From Litoreibacter meonggei (GTDB lineage: Bacteria; Pseudomonadota; Alphaproteobacteria; Rhodobacterales; Rhodobacteraceae), in NCBI RefSeq assembly GCF_003663885.1, contig NZ_RCCE01000002.1:124001-188000 (forward strand): 64,000 nt of DNA, given 5' to 3'. The notes under the pieces are model-generated. The model had not been told where the DNA came from. It ran no database searches and worked only from the letters and a program-made list of their open reading frames with translations. Position numbers and translations under genes: made by a program. Shown here one piece after another: positions 29,087 to 37,517 of the stretch (position 1 is the first letter of the stretch; each line of letters begins with the position of its first letter).

Positions 29087-29672
29087 GGAAATCGTGAGAA
29101 CCGCGATTCTTATTTTATTTTTTTCTTCCCCGTCTCATGCGGAGCCCGAGCCGTGCGAGAGCCTTCCTTACACTCGCGCAGCATTCGGCGTGTGGGCCGT
29201 CGAGAACCAAATTAGTGTCAGGACAGACCTGCTGGTTCGACTGGCGACCGATCCCAAACTTGTGAGGATGCTCAGTAATAAGGTTGTTTCTGGGAAATGG
29301 TATGACCCATACTCTGATAGAAATCTGTACGATGCGGACGAAGTCGAGATTGATCACATAGTCCCTTTGAGTTGGGCTTGGGCACATGGTGCAAGTTGTT
29401 GGAGCAGAGAGAAGCGTCGAGAATTTCACAATGACCAAAAATTTCTTGTGCCTATGGCTGCTTCGTTGAACTCAAAGAAGGGCGCAAAAATTCCAGGGGA
29501 ATGGTCGCCGCCTGTCACACGAGCGCGCTGTGGTTACATTATCAAGTTCGCCAGAGCGGTTCGCATCTATGGTTTCGACATCCCTCAAAGCGAACGCGAC
29601 CGCCTTAACAGAGTTGGCAAAGATTGGTGTGGGGAACGATTTTCGACGACTTTCCTAGATGCAGGATCGTAG
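29079..29672 (+). CDS. secreted HNH endonuclease, DUF1524/GmrSD-C type
   Basis: Start at the ATG 6 bp after GAGG, inside the last codons of parE; an ATG two codons earlier also fits. The 197-aa precursor begins with a hydrophobic signal peptide (TAILILFFSSPSHA). The nuclease core has DADEVEIDHIVPLSWAWAHGA (DH pair in the beta-beta-alpha metal fold), then NDQKFLVPMAASLNSKKG, in which N and the Lys complete the HNH active site, and a CGYIIKFARAV helix. Related secreted nucleases degrade extracellular DNA. Codon use is more A+T-rich than in parE, so the pairing looks recent. No immunity gene follows. Confidence 0.82.
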   Translation: MFKEIVRTAILILFFSSPSHAEPEPCESLPYTRAAFGVWAVENQISVRTDLLVRLATDPKLVRMLSNKVVSGKWYDPYSDRNLYDADEVEIDHIVPLSWAWAHGASCWSREKRREFHNDQKFLVPMAASLNSKKGAKIPGEWSPPVTRARCGYIIKFARAVRIYGFDIPQSERDRLNRVGKDWCGERFSTTFLDAGS

Positions 29673-29760
29673 GGTAGATGCCTATATGTACCATCGTTTA
29701 AGGCTCACCCACCCAGCTCGATTGGTTTTGAACAAGTCGTCTTTTAATTGGGAGTCATGA

Positions 29761-29900
29761 GCCGCGCATCGCCGTCACGCGGGGTGGCGATCAAACCTCC
29801 GTGACGGCCACTTAATGGCAGCCAAGCACTTCCCCCAAAACTGACCATTCCCGATATGAGCAAAATCGCCGCCCCATGGGGCGTGACGGCGATGCGCGGC
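29761..29900. repeat. 140-bp element bounded by a perfect 20-bp inverted repeat
   Basis: Bases 29761-29780 and 29881-29900 are exact reverse complements (20/20). The pairing continues inwards with 10 of 11 matches (29781-29791 with 29865-29875) after a 5-nt bulge (29876-29880), so about 31 bp can pair around a 73-bp interior. A further copy of the core GTGACGGC occurs inside at 29801-29808. There is no ORF and no target-site duplication. It lies between the HNH gene and the 3' end of a cytochrome gene. Confidence 0.75.
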
Positions 29901-29936
29901 GGCCTGCGGCCTTGATTTCGCGCGGGGGAGTAACCC

Positions 29937-30332
29937 CTACTCCTGCACCCCTTCCAGATACGCCACCAGATCAATCACCGGCTGGCTGGTCATGATCATC
30001 ACCCCGTCCTCGCCGCGGATGGTCTCGCCACGGCCCTCGAAGAACTGCCCGAAGATCGGCATCGGGCTACCATGCGACACCAGCGGATCGCGCCCGTCGA
30101 TCCGGCTGATCGCACGAACACGCGGAAACACCCCGTCATTTTCGGATGCAAGCCGGGTCAAGTCGGTCGGCTGGATCACCAAGACCGAGTTCATCGGCCC
30201 GCCCCCCTTCGCGTCCACCCCGTGGCAGGTGGCGCAATACTGCATGAACAAGTCGCCACCCGCCTCCGCGTCCTGTGCTGCGGCGGTGAGCGGGGCCAAA
30301 ATTGCGACGGCCAAAGCGATAGATCGGATCAT
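29937..30332 (-). CDS. periplasmic c-type cytochrome
   Basis: The ATG is preceded by GAGGAG; an in-frame GTG three codons earlier is less likely. The 131-aa precursor has a signal peptide ending in TAAAQ, one heme-binding CATCH (about residues 33-37) and a likely distal Met in SPMPIFGQFF, so it is a class I cytochrome c. It shares GVFPRVR-x-ISRIDG and the MPxFGxFF ligand region with the next cytochrome upstream, so the two are paralogues. Partner oxidase or dehydrogenase genes are not present. Confidence 0.88.
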   Translation of the reverse strand: MIRSIALAVAILAPLTAAAQDAEAGGDLFMQYCATCHGVDAKGGGPMNSVLVIQPTDLTRLASENDGVFPRVRAISRIDGRDPLVSHGSPMPIFGQFFEGRGETIRGEDGVMIMTSQPVIDLVAYLEGVQE

Positions 30333-30462
30333 GATGTGCACTCCTCTGCTGACACGTCCAAGTCTACAGGGCGACCGCGCCCCGCGCCTTGATATGCGTC
30401 AACCGCGCTTCAGTGCCCGACGCAAAGCCGACGCTTTGCCGACCGTCTGCAGACCGTCAAAA

Positions 30463-30849
30463 TCACTCTGTTTGCAGGCTGCGCAGATACTCCGCCACCA
30501 GCAGCAACGGCTCCGGCACAGGCGTCATCACCCCGTCCAGTTCGATCTGGTCCATCGGCCCCGAGAAGAAGCTGCCAAACTCCGGCATCGCCGTCTCGAA
30601 GGTCGGATTCCGGTGGAAACCGTCAATTGTGCTCAACACCCGCTCCATCGGAAAAACACCTTTGTTACGGGCACTTAGGGTCGTCAGATTAGCTGGTTTG
30701 CGCTCCAAACCCGACGCCACCCAGCCCGATCCGGTGCCATCCGCGCCGTGACAGGCCGTGCAATTATCCGCAAACAATTGCGCCCCTGTGGGCGGCTCCT
30801 GCGTGCATCCTGCCAACAGGCCAAGTGCCAGTAAATAAACAATTTTCAT
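30463..30849 (-). CDS. lipoprotein c-type cytochrome
   Basis: Start at the ATG 6 bp after GGAGG. The 128-aa precursor begins MKIVYLLALGLLAGC, a lipobox with Cys 15, so the cytochrome is membrane-anchored. Heme attaches at CTACH (about 30-34) and the probable axial Met lies in MPEFGSFF. It resembles the neighbouring soluble cytochrome over GVFPMERVLSTIDG and the Met region. The pair suggests one soluble and one anchored electron carrier for a common partner; that is inference. Confidence 0.88.
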   Translation of the reverse strand: MKIVYLLALGLLAGCTQEPPTGAQLFADNCTACHGADGTGSGWVASGLERKPANLTTLSARNKGVFPMERVLSTIDGFHRNPTFETAMPEFGSFFSGPMDQIELDGVMTPVPEPLLLVAEYLRSLQTE

Positions 30850-30955
30850 CTGCGCCTCCATTCGTTTTGCGGTCAGATTAGCAGCTTCTGAAACCTTCGT
30901 CTTGCGCCAAGTCAAACCCTCTTGCCCTTGTCGCAAAGACTTGCCACTGTGCGCC

Positions 30956-31639
30956 ATGCGTTCGCTAATTCTCCTTGCTTTCCTGAGCCTTACCGCCTGC
31001 GGTCGCCCCCTGTCCGAGGCCGAGATGCGCTTCGCGTCCGAGTTCCACGGTTCCGATCTCGACGCCTCCAAGGTGCGGATCCGTCAGGCCCCCGTCCTGA
31101 AGCTCTACAACGCGACCTACCCCGCGCCCCCTCGCACCACGTGCGCACAGAAACTGCTGCCTCCCCCCGAAGGCCCCACCGTGACCGGCGCGCCGGGGGC
31201 TACGGTTTTATTCAATACAATCAACGTGAACCCGGACTACATTGCCCGCGATTACCTGCCCGCCTACCCCGATGCGGCCTTGCTACTGGCGTCGATGTTT
31301 CTGGCCCATGAGCTGGTCCATGTGTGGCAATGGCAAAACCGCGCGACCACCGGATATCACCCGCTAAAAGCCGCGCGCGAGCATCGGACCCAACCAGACC
31401 CCTACCTGTTCGAGCTGTCAGAAACACCAAAATTCCTCGACTTCGGATACGAGCAACAAGGTGCGATCGCCGCCGAATATGTCTGCTGCGCCGCCCTTGC
31501 CCCCAAGGCCCCCCGCACCACGCGGCTGGAGCGCCTGCTGACCCCCCATTTCAATCTCGCCGCCATGACCACTCGTCTCGACAAGTCAAAAGTGCTTTTG
31601 CCTTGGAGCGGGGTGGAGTTGGACGGCATCTGCGACTAG
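30956..31639 (+). CDS. lipoprotein with an HExxH metallopeptidase-like motif
   Basis: Start at MRSLILLAFLSLTAC, a lipoprotein signal with the Cys at about residue 15; the frame is open earlier but that part is not hydrophobic. The 227-aa protein has LLASMFLAHELVHVWQWQN (about 100-118), giving HELVH with an upstream hydrophobic helix, as in zincin metallopeptidases. A second Glu about 20-45 residues on (EYVCC region) could be the third ligand. Family not named by me; it is likely a small periplasmic protease or a degenerate relative. It is divergent from the cytochrome pair. Confidence 0.75.
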   Translation: MRSLILLAFLSLTACGRPLSEAEMRFASEFHGSDLDASKVRIRQAPVLKLYNATYPAPPRTTCAQKLLPPPEGPTVTGAPGATVLFNTINVNPDYIARDYLPAYPDAALLLASMFLAHELVHVWQWQNRATTGYHPLKAAREHRTQPDPYLFELSETPKFLDFGYEQQGAIAAEYVCCAALAPKAPRTTRLERLLTPHFNLAAMTTRLDKSKVLLPWSGVELDGICD

Positions 31640-31663
31640 CCTGAACATCTGGAGGGATTTTTG

Positions 31664-32383
31664 ATGAACACATACGATTTGTCCGGCCGCGTGGCCGTGG
31701 TCACCGGCGGCGCCCAAGGTATCGGGCTGGCTGTGACGGAACGCCTTCAGGCCTCAGGTGCAAAGGTTGCGGTCTGGGACATGCAAGACGCGATCTCCGG
31801 CAATTTCAACACCACCTGCGACATCTCGGATATGGCATCGGTCAAAGCCGCACTCGCCGCCACGGAGGACGCTCTTGGCCCTGTCGACATTCTGGTCAAT
31901 TCCGCAGGCATTGCAGGCCCAAACGCCCCGATCCAAGACTATGACGACGACGCATGGGCACAAATCGTCGCCATCAACCTGACCGGCACTTACAACACCA
32001 ACAAAGCAGTACTGCCGGGCATGCAGGCCCGCGACTATGGCCGCATCCTAAACATCGCCTCGATTGCGGGCAAGGAAGGCAATCCCAACGCCTGCGCCTA
32101 TTCGGCCTCCAAGGCGGGGGTCATTGGCTTCACCAAGTCCGCAGGCAAGGAAAACGCGAGCCACAATATCGGGGTGAACTGCCTCACACCCGCCGCCGCC
32201 CGCACGCCAATCTTTGACCAGATGAGCGAGGAGCATATCGGCTACATGCTCTCCAAAATCCCCCGTGCGCGGTTCCTGGAGGTAGAGGAAGCCGCCAGCA
32301 TGATCGCGTGGATCGTCTCCGCCGAGAACTCGTTCACCACAGGTGCGGTATTTGATCTGTCCGGTGGGCGGGCGACCTATTGA
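31664..32383 (+). CDS. SDR-family oxidoreductase
   Basis: The ATG has GGAGGG 8 bp upstream. A 239-aa classical SDR with TGGAQGIG (about 13-20), NSAGIAGP at strand 4, and YSASKAG containing the catalytic Tyr and Lys; the C-terminal FDLSGGRATY end is also usual for NAD(P)-dependent sugar or 3-ketoacyl reductases. No neighbour fixes the substrate. The stop overlaps a following small membrane protein gene by 4 bp. Confidence 0.9.
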   Translation: MNTYDLSGRVAVVTGGAQGIGLAVTERLQASGAKVAVWDMQDAISGNFNTTCDISDMASVKAALAATEDALGPVDILVNSAGIAGPNAPIQDYDDDAWAQIVAINLTGTYNTNKAVLPGMQARDYGRILNIASIAGKEGNPNACAYSASKAGVIGFTKSAGKENASHNIGVNCLTPAAARTPIFDQMSEEHIGYMLSKIPRARFLEVEEAASMIAWIVSAENSFTTGAVFDLSGGRATY

Positions 32384-32736
32384 GCGCAAGCCCACGGACC
32401 ATTGTCAGCATCATCGGCTACACGCTTGTTGCGCTCTTAGTCGTGGTTGGTGGATCTGTTGCTATCCTGTCGAAATTCGAGCCGCAAAAATCCATTATGT
32501 ACCAAACAGTTAACATCACAGCACGCGGCCCCTCGAGCGTGAGCGACACCTCTGCGGCGCGAAGCGAACCAATTATCGAAATACAGCTGGCAGATGGACA
32601 AACGCGCCACCTGCCCAACTTATACTATGCCTTGCACCCAGAGCTTGAGATCGCCTGTCTCAGCATCAGCGAAGGCAGCTACAGCGGTGCACGAAAGCTG
32701 GCGCTGGTTCCAATGAACATGTGCAACCCGCCCTGA
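32380..32736 (+). CDS. small membrane-anchored hypothetical protein
   Basis: A TTG start overlaps the SDR stop (ATTGA), so translation is likely coupled. The 118-aa product has one N-terminal membrane helix (about residues 8-30) and a periplasmic domain with a conserved-looking HLPNLYYALHPELEIACLS and a second Cys near the C-terminus (MNMCNPP), suggesting a disulfide. Codon use is somewhat more A+T-rich than that of its neighbours. No family recognised. Confidence 0.6.
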   Translation: MSASPRTIVSIIGYTLVALLVVVGGSVAILSKFEPQKSIMYQTVNITARGPSSVSDTSAARSEPIIEIQLADGQTRHLPNLYYALHPELEIACLSISEGSYSGARKLALVPMNMCNPP

Positions 32737-32853
32737 CGATACCCGATTCATAAAGCGGAAATTTGCACGCCATTGCACCAGTAATGTCGGCTTGCCCCAC
32801 TCCAGCGCCCATGCTTCACTTTGGCACAAATATTCCCGCCGGAGGCTCCGCTC

Positions 32854-33303
32854 GTGAGCAACACATCCTACGCTATCATCATGCTCGCCGCCGGTATCGG
32901 CATCCCCGTGCTTGCGGCGCTGAACGCCAGCTTGGGGCGCACTATCGGCGCACCTGCCGCGGCATCCGTCGTGCTGTTCGCGGTGGCATTTTTAAGCGCG
33001 CTTGTGGTGGTCCTGATCACAGGCCCTGCAGCTATTGCCAAGGTCGCCACCGCCCCCAAACACCTGCTCTTCGCAGGTGTGCTCATCGCATTCTACGTGT
33101 TGACCATCACCTATATCGCGCCGCATTTCGGCATCGGCAACGCGGTGTTTTTTGTGCTGCTGGGCCAGCTTATCTCTGCCGCGCTAATCGACCATTTCGG
33201 CTTGTTCGGCGCGCTCCAAACGCCACTCACGCTGACGCGGGCGACAGGTATCGCAGTCATGGCAGCCGGCGTTTTTCTGACCCAGATAACAGGCCGCGCT
33301 TAG
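32854..33303 (+). CDS. DMT/YdcZ-family (DUF606) membrane transporter
   Basis: GTG start preceded by GGAGG 8 bp upstream. The 149-aa protein has five hydrophobic helices and resembles the single-repeat DUF606/YdcZ branch of DMT transporters, which begins with a run like GIGIPVLAALNASLGRTIGAP, contains FVLLGQLISAALIDHFGLFG and ends near TRATGIAVMAAGVFLT. Such small proteins work as dimers. Substrate unknown. The 3' end overlaps the convergent Ldh gene by 4 bp. Confidence 0.82.
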   Translation: MSNTSYAIIMLAAGIGIPVLAALNASLGRTIGAPAAASVVLFAVAFLSALVVVLITGPAAIAKVATAPKHLLFAGVLIAFYVLTITYIAPHFGIGNAVFFVLLGQLISAALIDHFGLFGALQTPLTLTRATGIAVMAAGVFLTQITGRA

Positions 33304-34274
33304 CCGAGCTTTGACAGCTTGCCCCAAAGCTCGTCCCCGACTTGAACCACCGTCGCCTCCGCGCGTGATGCCCCGGGGATGCGCGCGCCGGGCTGCTCTG
33401 CCACGGCATCAACAACACGCACCACGCGCGCGTCGAAAGCCTCCGTATAAGTTCCCGGATCAAGCAGCAGATAGAACTGCCCCAGCCCGTGCGGCGGGCC
33501 GTCTGCCAGCTTTAACCCACCGACATCCAGCGAGTTGACGGAGCCTGTCATGGCTGCCGCCATCACCTCGCCCATCAGGCCAAAACCCCAGCCCTTATAG
33601 CCGCCCGCAGAGACCAACGCGCCTTTCAGCGCGGCGTCCGGATCGGTGGTCGGCTGGCCTTCCGCGTCCACGGCCCAACCCGAAGGAATGCTCTCCCCCG
33701 CGGCCTTTGCCATGGTGATTTTGCCCAAGGCCACGGCAGATGTGGAAAAGTCGAAATGCATCACCGGAGCGTCAGCCCCCGGCACCGTCATGGCCATTGG
33801 ATTGGTGCCGATCACCGCCTTGTTTCCCCCCGGAGGGGCCACAACGGGCGAGGCATTGGTGAAGCCGATCCCCACCAGTCCCGCCGCGGCAATCTGCTCG
33901 GTGAAATACCCCAGCGAGGTGCACGTATGCGCATGGGCGACCGCAAGCGACGCCGTGCCGTTTTCCTTGGCCGCGGCAATCGCCTCTGGCAACGCGCGAG
34001 CAAAGGCCGCTTGGGCAAAACCGAACTTGGCGTCGGCCTTGACCGATCCGGGGCGCGGGCGCGTCACGACAGGCTCCACATCACCTTTCACGCGGCCCGA
34101 GGCCAGTTGTAGGCAGTAGCTTTCCAGATAATACAGCCCGCAAATGACGTTGCCCGTTTCCTCGGCGCGGCGCACCGCGCGGGCGACTTCCGCAGCCACC
34201 CAAGGGGCGGCTCCGTGGCGGGTCAAGGCCGCGACACTTAGGGTTTCAATCTCGTCAAGTGTCACTGTCGCCAT
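33300..34274 (-). CDS. Ldh-family (malate/L-sulfolactate type) dehydrogenase
   Basis: AGGA lies before the ATG. The 324-aa protein belongs to the LDH2/MDG2 NAD(P)-dependent oxidoreductase family, unrelated to Rossmann lactate dehydrogenases: HTCTSLGYFTEQIAAAGLVGIGFTNAS with the catalytic His, PPGGNKAVIGTNPMAM, FDFSTSAVALGKI and GGYKGWGFGLMGEVMA all match. Members reduce 2-oxo acids, imines or sulfopyruvate; the substrate is not evident here. It lies 3 bp before the ABC-F gene. Confidence 0.9.
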   Translation of the reverse strand: MATVTLDEIETLSVAALTRHGAAPWVAAEVARAVRRAEETGNVICGLYYLESYCLQLASGRVKGDVEPVVTRPRPGSVKADAKFGFAQAAFARALPEAIAAAKENGTASLAVAHAHTCTSLGYFTEQIAAAGLVGIGFTNASPVVAPPGGNKAVIGTNPMAMTVPGADAPVMHFDFSTSAVALGKITMAKAAGESIPSGWAVDAEGQPTTDPDAALKGALVSAGGYKGWGFGLMGEVMAAAMTGSVNSLDVGGLKLADGPPHGLGQFYLLLDPGTYTEAFDARVVRVVDAVAEQPGARIPGASRAEATVVQVGDELWGKLSKLG

Positions 34275-34277
34275 GAT

Positions 34278-36095
34278 TTATCCTGCCTTTTCTTCCAGCA
34301 TCATCCATTCTTCTTCGGCGGCGTCGAGGACGGCCTGCCGTTCGACCAGCGCATCCGTGGCCTTTTGGAATTTGGCCGGATGGTCGGTGAACAGGTTCGG
34401 ATCAGACAGGAACTCGACCAGTTTGGCAATCTCTGCCTCCAGACGCTCCATCTCGGCGGGCAATGCCTCCAAGCGGTGCTTCTCGGTGAAGGACAGCCCC
34501 CCGTCGGATTTCTTTTCCTCGGCTGCCTGACGCCCTTTTTCACGGCGCGTTTGCGCGGGCTTGTCGGATAGGACGGTGTCGTCCCCGCCTTCGGTGGCCT
34601 GCGACTTGTAGTCAGACCAGCCCCCCGCATAAACGGTCGCCTTGCCGTCCTTTAGGGCCACAGTGGTCGAGGCCACACGGTCCAGAAAATCACGGTCGTG
34701 GCTGACCAAAATGACCGTGCCGTCATAATCCGAGATCAGTTCCTGCATCAAATCCAGCGTTTCAATGTCCAAATCGTTGGTCGGCTCATCGAGGATCAGC
34801 AGGTTGCTTTCCCGCGCCATGATCCGCGCCAACAACAGCCGCGCTTTCTCGCCGCCTGACAGGGATTTCACGGGCGCGCGCGCTTGCGCCTCGTCGAACA
34901 GGAATTCCTTCAGGTAGCCCACCACATGTTTCGGCGTGCCGCGCACCATGACGTGATCGCCCTGCCCGCGCACGCGGGTGGAGGGGTCTTCGGTCATCGC
35001 GGACCACAAGGTATCGTCGGGGTTCAGCGCGTCGCGGTTCTGGTCGAACACGGCCATTTCCAAATTGGTGCCCATCTTCACGGTGCCGCTATCCGGTGCA
35101 ACCTCGCCCGTCATCAGTTTCAACAGCGTGGTTTTACCCGCGCCGTTCGGGCCGACCAACGCGATGCGGTCACCGCGGTTCACCTTCAACGAGAAATTTT
35201 TCACGATGGTCTTGTCGCCGAACGCCATGGAGACGTCCTCCATCACAAACACCTGTTTGCCGGATTTCGGCCCTGCCTCCAACGCCATTGCGGCAGAGCC
35301 TTGGCGTTTGATCTGGCTGGCTTTTTCCGCGCGCAGGTCTTGCAATGCCCGTACGCGGCCTTGGTTGCGCTTGCGCCGCGCCGAGATGCCTTCGACAGCC
35401 CAGCGGGCCTCCGCCTTGATCTTGCGGTTCAGTTTGTGGCGTTGCTGGTCTTCCTCTTCCCACATCTTGTCGCGCCATTCCTCGAAACGGTCGAACCCCG
35501 TCTCCTGACGGCGCACCTGTCCGCGATCCACCCACAGCGTCGCGCGGGTCAGCGCGCGCAGAAAAGCGCGGTCGTGGGAGATCAGGATGAAGGCGGCACG
35601 GGTCGAGGACAGATGCCCCTCAAGCCATGCAATCGCTTCGATATCCAGATGGTTGGTCGGCTCGTCGAGCAGCATCAATTCCGGCGCCTCGGCCAGCAGT
35701 TTCGCCAAGGCCGCGCGGCGACGTTCCCCGCCGGAGGCCGCAGAGACCTCGGCCTCAAGGTTCAGCTTCAACCCTTCAGCGGCGCTCAAAAGCTTGTATT
35801 CCTCGCTCGGGTCCATGTCGCTCAACGCGAAATCGCCCAGCGTCGCAAATCCCGTCAGATCGGGGTGTTGGTGCATATATCCCGTGGTCACGCCCGGGGC
35901 GAGGAACCGCGCGCCCGCGTCAGGCTCGATCAGCCCGCCCATGACCTTCATCAAGGTCGACTTGCCCGACCCGTTGCGGCCCACAAGGGCCACGCGGTCA
36001 CCGGGCTGAACCACAAGGCTCAGGTCTGAAAACAAGGGATCGCCGCCGAAGGTCAGCGATATATCGGTGAGTTGCAAATGAGGTGTACGTGCCAT
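34278..36095 (-). CDS. ABC-F ATPase, Uup type
   Basis: A 605-aa protein with two ABC domains and no membrane segments: Walker A GRNGSGKST and GPNGAGKTT, signatures SGGERRRA and SGGEKARL, Walker B LMLLDEPTNHLD and LLILDEPTNDLD. A linker (about 220-280) and a C-terminal coiled-coil (RLEALPAEMERLEAEIAKL) place it in the Uup branch of translational ABC-F factors, which act at the ribosome or in DNA metabolism. It is followed after 3 bp by the Ldh gene on the same strand. Confidence 0.93.
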   Translation of the reverse strand: MARTPHLQLTDISLTFGGDPLFSDLSLVVQPGDRVALVGRNGSGKSTLMKVMGGLIEPDAGARFLAPGVTTGYMHQHPDLTGFATLGDFALSDMDPSEEYKLLSAAEGLKLNLEAEVSAASGGERRRAALAKLLAEAPELMLLDEPTNHLDIEAIAWLEGHLSSTRAAFILISHDRAFLRALTRATLWVDRGQVRRQETGFDRFEEWRDKMWEEEDQQRHKLNRKIKAEARWAVEGISARRKRNQGRVRALQDLRAEKASQIKRQGSAAMALEAGPKSGKQVFVMEDVSMAFGDKTIVKNFSLKVNRGDRIALVGPNGAGKTTLLKLMTGEVAPDSGTVKMGTNLEMAVFDQNRDALNPDDTLWSAMTEDPSTRVRGQGDHVMVRGTPKHVVGYLKEFLFDEAQARAPVKSLSGGEKARLLLARIMARESNLLILDEPTNDLDIETLDLMQELISDYDGTVILVSHDRDFLDRVASTTVALKDGKATVYAGGWSDYKSQATEGGDDTVLSDKPAQTRREKGRQAAEEKKSDGGLSFTEKHRLEALPAEMERLEAEIAKLVEFLSDPNLFTDHPAKFQKATDALVERQAVLDAAEEEWMMLEEKAG

Positions 36096-36136
36096 GGGAC
36101 CACCCGCTACGGCGTCGCGGCAATGGCGTCAACTGG

Positions 36137-36874
36137 TCAGCCCGCCACAACGCGCAAAAGCTTCTTGCGCGCGGGCGGAATGGCCTTGATTTCCAGCCCG
36201 GTGAACACATGCAACGTGTTCATGTCGCGATCCACCACCGCGTGATCACTGACCCAGCCGCCCATCAGCAGGTAGGTGCGTAGCAAGGGCGGCATGGCTT
36301 TCATCGCCGCCTTCAAGTCGGGACGACGCAGTCGAAGTTTGCGGGCGAAAGGAAATACGAACGGCGCTTTGACACGCGGCAGCCAGCGTTTGGGCCCCAG
36401 ATGGCGGTCTTTCAACAGCGAAAACGCGTCCAGATAGGCATCCTCCGACGTGCCTTTGAACGACGAGCAACCAAACAACATCTCGATCCCGGCATCGTCG
36501 ACATATTTGGTCAATGCTCCCCACGCGACACGCAGAATATCTGGATCAGCATAGTCTGGGTGAACGCAGAACCGGCCCATCTCCACCATCGCGCCGTCAA
36601 ATTCCGCCAATTGGGCGAGGCCATAATGTTGTGCAGAATAGCTTTGCTCAATCCCGCGGCCATTATCGAGTGGCATGAGGCGAAAACTGCAAACCAGCGC
36701 GCCGTTAGACTGATCCTCGACCAACATATGCAGGCAAAGCGCGTCAAAGGCGTCTTTGTCCAGCCCCACGCGGGCGTCTCGAAACGCCAAGGCGCGCAGC
36801 CTTTGTGCCGCTTCGACATCGGCAGGTCCGTCCGCAAAGCGGGCGACATAGCGGCCTTTGCTTAACAGTGGCAT
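36137..36874 (-). CDS. olsB: OlsB-like ornithine N-acyltransferase (GNAT family)
   Basis: GGAGG lies 8 bp before the start. The 245-aa GNAT protein has RLRALAFRDA, GALVCSFRLMP, the EMGRFCVHPDYADPDILRVAWGAL acceptor region and the CSSFKG motif, as in OlsB, which uses 3-hydroxyacyl-ACP to N-acylate ornithine in ornithine lipid synthesis. The second enzyme, OlsA, normally adjoins olsB in this group; no acyltransferase is next to this one. The nearest candidate is the LpxL-like gene at 10.5 kb. Lipid role inferred from family. Confidence 0.85.
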   Translation of the reverse strand: MPLLSKGRYVARFADGPADVEAAQRLRALAFRDARVGLDKDAFDALCLHMLVEDQSNGALVCSFRLMPLDNGRGIEQSYSAQHYGLAQLAEFDGAMVEMGRFCVHPDYADPDILRVAWGALTKYVDDAGIEMLFGCSSFKGTSEDAYLDAFSLLKDRHLGPKRWLPRVKAPFVFPFARKLRLRRPDLKAAMKAMPPLLRTYLLMGGWVSDHAVVDRDMNTLHVFTGLEIKAIPPARKKLLRVVAG

Positions 36875-36966
36875 AACATCGACCTCCGGACGCCCCGAAC
36901 ATGAGGCGGCTCCCTACTGATCACATAGGTATCATAGTCGTGCGTGCGCAAGGCCGCGGCAGCGTA

Positions 36967-37437
36967 TCAGCCGCCCAGAGCCTCGCTCACGTTGATCCGG
37001 CCGAAGTTGCGGATAATCTGGCGAATGAAGGTCACGTCGCGCACGGTCGTTTCGGTGACACGGCGCGACAGCGTGATGACGCGGCCATTCTCCAGCCCGA
37101 AACGCTCGACGTTTTGCAACACATCATCATCGCTAAAGCGCAACGCGACGACCTCGCGATCAACCTCTTGCGGTTTTTTATACGCGAAGTGGCGCATCTT
37201 ACTGCCGACATAGAACCAGTCGCCACCACGCAAAACGCCTGATGAGGATGGCTTGCCAATCAAATCTTCCACAGTTCCGCGCGTATCGACGCCGACCGTT
37301 AGGGTCTGCAAGTCTTCTTCGACAGGAATATATCCGTGGTTGCGGATGATCTCCGAGCAGCCTGCAACAACCAACAGCACCGTTGCTGCGACCAGCTTCA
37401 CCAGCCGTGAGGCCTGCTTGTTCTCACCGTGCCGCAT
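36967..37437 (-). CDS. bamE: outer-membrane assembly lipoprotein BamE
   Basis: A 156-aa lipoprotein with a long signal and lipobox VVAGC at about residue 26, then the SmpA/OmlA domain: HGYIPVEEDLQTLTVGVDTRGTVEDLIGKP, where the helix-turn after GVDTR is the family landmark. BamE supports beta-barrel insertion in the outer membrane. It is divergent from the DUF177-rpmF cluster; an 80-bp gap separates the starts. Confidence 0.92.
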   Translation of the reverse strand: MRHGENKQASRLVKLVAATVLLVVAGCSEIIRNHGYIPVEEDLQTLTVGVDTRGTVEDLIGKPSSSGVLRGGDWFYVGSKMRHFAYKKPQEVDREVVALRFSDDDVLQNVERFGLENGRVITLSRRVTETTVRDVTFIRQIIRNFGRINVSEALGG

Positions 37438-37517
37438 GCGCGACCCCCGTTTTTTGTTCGTGTCTTGCTCTACTCGGGCCCTAGGGCTTAGAGAAGGACT
37501 TACAGAAGGACGCGCAA

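Noticed and set aside
34884-36029. 381-codon frame antisense to the ABC-F gene
   Set aside because: Both Walker motifs and signatures are on the minus strand. This frame has no recognisable protein features.
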